A model generated the notes under the pieces. The model did no database searches, was not told the origin of the DNA, and saw only the letters and a program-made list of their open reading frames with translations. Shown here in pieces: positions 61,834 to 64,000 of a stretch of DNA of 64,000 bases; position 1 is the first letter of the stretch, and each line of letters starts with the position of its first letter. The DNA is taken from the NCBI RefSeq assembly GCF_026745355.1, contig NC_079206.1:20050392-20114391 (forward strand), given 5' to 3'. Both the position numbers and the translations under genes were made by a program. Origin of the DNA: Beta vulgaris subsp. vulgaris. Lineage: Eukaryota; Streptophyta; Magnoliopsida; Caryophyllales; Amaranthaceae.

Positions 61834-63152
61834 TGATAGTGATTTTAAGCAAGTTAAAAAACCCTATTCTTGCAAGTGAACAAATTCTAGTAGAAAGTGA
61901 TACATATAGGGTATCGTATCCACAGGGAACGTTGAATAAATCTTAGTCTAAAGTCTACTAAATTAACTCGAAAGAATAAATAGATTAAATGGTTCAAAAC
62001 TATAAAGACTAATACGAATTAAATAAACGAGTATGAGAGATTGAGAAAGTAACTAATAATACGAACAACAATCAATAAGAATGGGTTTCTAGGACAGTCG
62101 AATCCACCGTTATTAATATGACCAATAGGTTAATTAGGACGAGAATTATAAGTTTTATTGAGCAACCTAAACTACAAGTCCGAATTACTCTACCGTACAT
62201 AATATTATGAACAAATAGGTGACATAATCTATCCATCAAAGCATAAATTATTCAACTAATTACTCACAAATCAATAAGAACCATTGCATAACATCATACT
62301 TTAGACTACAAGAACAAAGTATGTAAATTAGATAACCATTCAAGCCAATAAATAGTCCTACAAGGATTATTATCAACGTAAATGGAGAAACAATAATTGA
62401 ACAACGTATCTAGAGTTATGTAATCATAAAACCAAATATAATTCTCAAACAATTAAACTATAAAATCAGATTAATAAGGTTTCATCTAAGCCCTAGAATT
62501 GAGAAATTAGCTACTCATAATTAGGGAAAACATCACCAAATTAGGAGTAACCATGAAGAATCTCCCGGAGCAACCCGCTGAATTGCCGCCTCGACCCACC
62601 ACCACGGCCACCGTCCAAGGTTGTTTTTGATGTTCTGTTTCGTCCCCCCCTGTATCGCTGCTGCCCCCTCTCTTTATAATTGCTCTTTTGCTCCTTGTTG
62701 CCCAAGGAGACGATCTCTTGTACGAGATTTCGGGTGTATGAATTAGCAATTTTCCTTCCTTGGATTCATCGTATCAATCTAATGAAAGGAAATATCTTCT
62801 CTTTCTTTTGTCCTTGGCTTGCGTGACATGAGCTGCTTATCCAAGGCAATTATATTTTCCTCTTTAGTCTTCTAGATGATGCGTGTCAATTAGTTAGATA
62901 TGATATGGGCTTCCTTGGTTTTTGCTTCCCATTAACAAGTACATTAGGATTATTCATATACTATCCTGCCCAAAACATAGTAGTATCAATTAGTGGAGTA
63001 TTAAAAAGTTACTTATAAATAGTCACAAGATACCCACTATAATAAATACTAGTAATACATATAAAACATATGAATTAATATCTACTATAGCATTATATGA
63101 CATAATAACCAAGTATTAAGGGATTAAATTATATAGTATTACGCACTTATCA
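61834..63152 (-). mobile_element. LTR (3' LTR) of a probable Ty3/gypsy element on the minus strand
   Basis: Starts TGATAGTG (61834; possibly 61840) and ends CTTATCA, giving TG...CA and about 1.3 kb. Immediately to the right, on the minus strand, is the polypurine tract GAAGTGTGGGGGAGT, which fixes the orientation. The element's internal part continues past the window end. An open frame at 62507-62749 is not recognisable. Confidence 0.65.
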
Positions 63153-64000
63153 ACTCCCCCACACTTCAACTTTGCTAGTCCTCGAGCAAATATAAATAAT
63201 ATGACATGTTACACATCCAACTCGAGACAACTTAATGTATGATATCACCTCAACTTTCTTAGACAAGACATAGACAAAGGAGAGCTTAATAATAAACTAA
63301 TACATTTCATTCCTTTCTTGAAATTAAAAGTTAATCTTAAAAACGTTTGTTAGGTTATAAAGCTATGAACGCTATTGATCTTTTATTCTCAAGCAACCTT
63401 TTGATCATTTAGTTTGGTCTTACATGTAATCTAGGTGCTCATGTGCATGTGTATTGACGTTCGAATACGAGACACTTTGTTTAGACTTAATTATTGTTCC
63501 AGTTGATTTTCTCTTACTTCCCAGTGCATTAGCACTTAGTACCCGCACATGGATCGTCCCTTTTCATATGACATTGCAATTGCCACCTATTGATCTCAAA
63601 GGAGTACTCGATACTTTGCTTGCCTTGGCTTTTAGGGCATTTTAATTTGCTTTTCCGAGTTCTTTTATTACAAGAACTTTATATCCTCTTTTCTTATAAT
63701 GGTTCATCATCTCACATTTTAATTTTTTTTTTTTTTTTTTAGTCCTACTAAATTTTCTTTGAACCGTTACTCACTCTTTTTATAATAGCAAAGTCAAGTA
63801 ATTCTCCAGTAACCAAGGGCAGTGAAAAAGTCACCAAGGAAAGTAAGAGATACTAGTTAGGTAGATTAAGATATAAAAGTCTATCCTCCGTATCTCGCAT
63901 CTAAGCCAATGGATAAAGTGTGCTAGATTACACGCAAGCATAAGCATTTTTAAGTTCAATTAAGAAGTTGCTCGAGTTAAAAATCTTCACATTCATAACT
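63153..64000 (-). mobile_element. 3' internal untranslated part of the same LTR retrotransposon, truncated by window
   Basis: Begins with the polypurine tract; TTGCTCGAGGACTAGCAAAG just upstream of it on the minus strand resembles the 3' untranslated region of plant Tat/Athila-type elements as I remember them. No protein domain is visible. A poly-T run at 63725-63740. Confidence 0.5.

Overview
This window is nuclear DNA from a flowering plant. The evidence is intron-containing genes with GT-AG junctions, a large P-type PPR gene, plant-lineage Copia retrotransposons primed by initiator tRNA-Met, dense Stowaway/Tourist/hAT-type elements, Helitrons and a plastid-DNA insertion. The AT-rich background, long (ATT)n tracts and TTCAG-pentamer elements would suit a Caryophyllales (Amaranthaceae-like) genome. 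That placement is an impression, not something the sequence proves.

Three intact protein-coding genes are visible. (1) 18710-23599 (+): a three-exon cellulose synthase-like D gene (CSLD2/CSLD3 type, about 1148 aa), a Golgi/plasma-membrane beta-glucan synthase linked to tip growth. (2) 27570-29273 (-): a single-exon pentatricopeptide-repeat protein of 567 aa, resembling the mitochondrial splicing factor ABO8/At4g11690. (3) 47927-51765 (-): a four-exon xyloglucan endotransglucosylase/hydrolase of group IIIB (XTH30 type, about 350 aa). Two of the three act on cell-wall polysaccharides, but they lie on opposite strands about 24 kb apart and nothing shows they are co-regulated.

Most of the rest is transposon-derived. 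1-18 kb: a mosaic of short DNA transposons, including a Stowaway-like MITE split by a Helitron at a precise A|T site, a hAT element with a perfect 8-bp target duplication, a TTCAG/Tourist-like element carrying a probable solo LTR and a MITE, and a PIF/Harbinger-type element with TAA duplications. 24-26 kb: another TTCAG element and MITEs. 29.6-30.2 kb: a hAT-type element. 30.7-35.8 kb and 38.6-43.6 kb: two degenerate Ty1/Copia elements of one lineage, both on the minus strand. Between them lie a MULE-type MITE with a perfect 9-bp duplication and a SINE-like element. 46.8-47.7 kb: an inverted minisatellite and a SINE with a 16-bp duplication. 53.3-53.65 kb: a chimeric plastid insertion joining ycf2 and petA. 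55-58 kb: a MITE and a second Helitron carrying a nested Tourist-like element. 58.7-61.8 kb: a dead mariner transposon, itself hit by a hAT-type element. 61.8-64 kb: the 3' LTR and tail of a probable Ty3/gypsy element running off the window.

I found no clear new biological system. The most useful observations are the dateable nested insertions, the mariner transposase with two catalytic Asp-to-Asn changes, the chimeric plastid insertion and the 21-bp repeats flanking the second Copia block.
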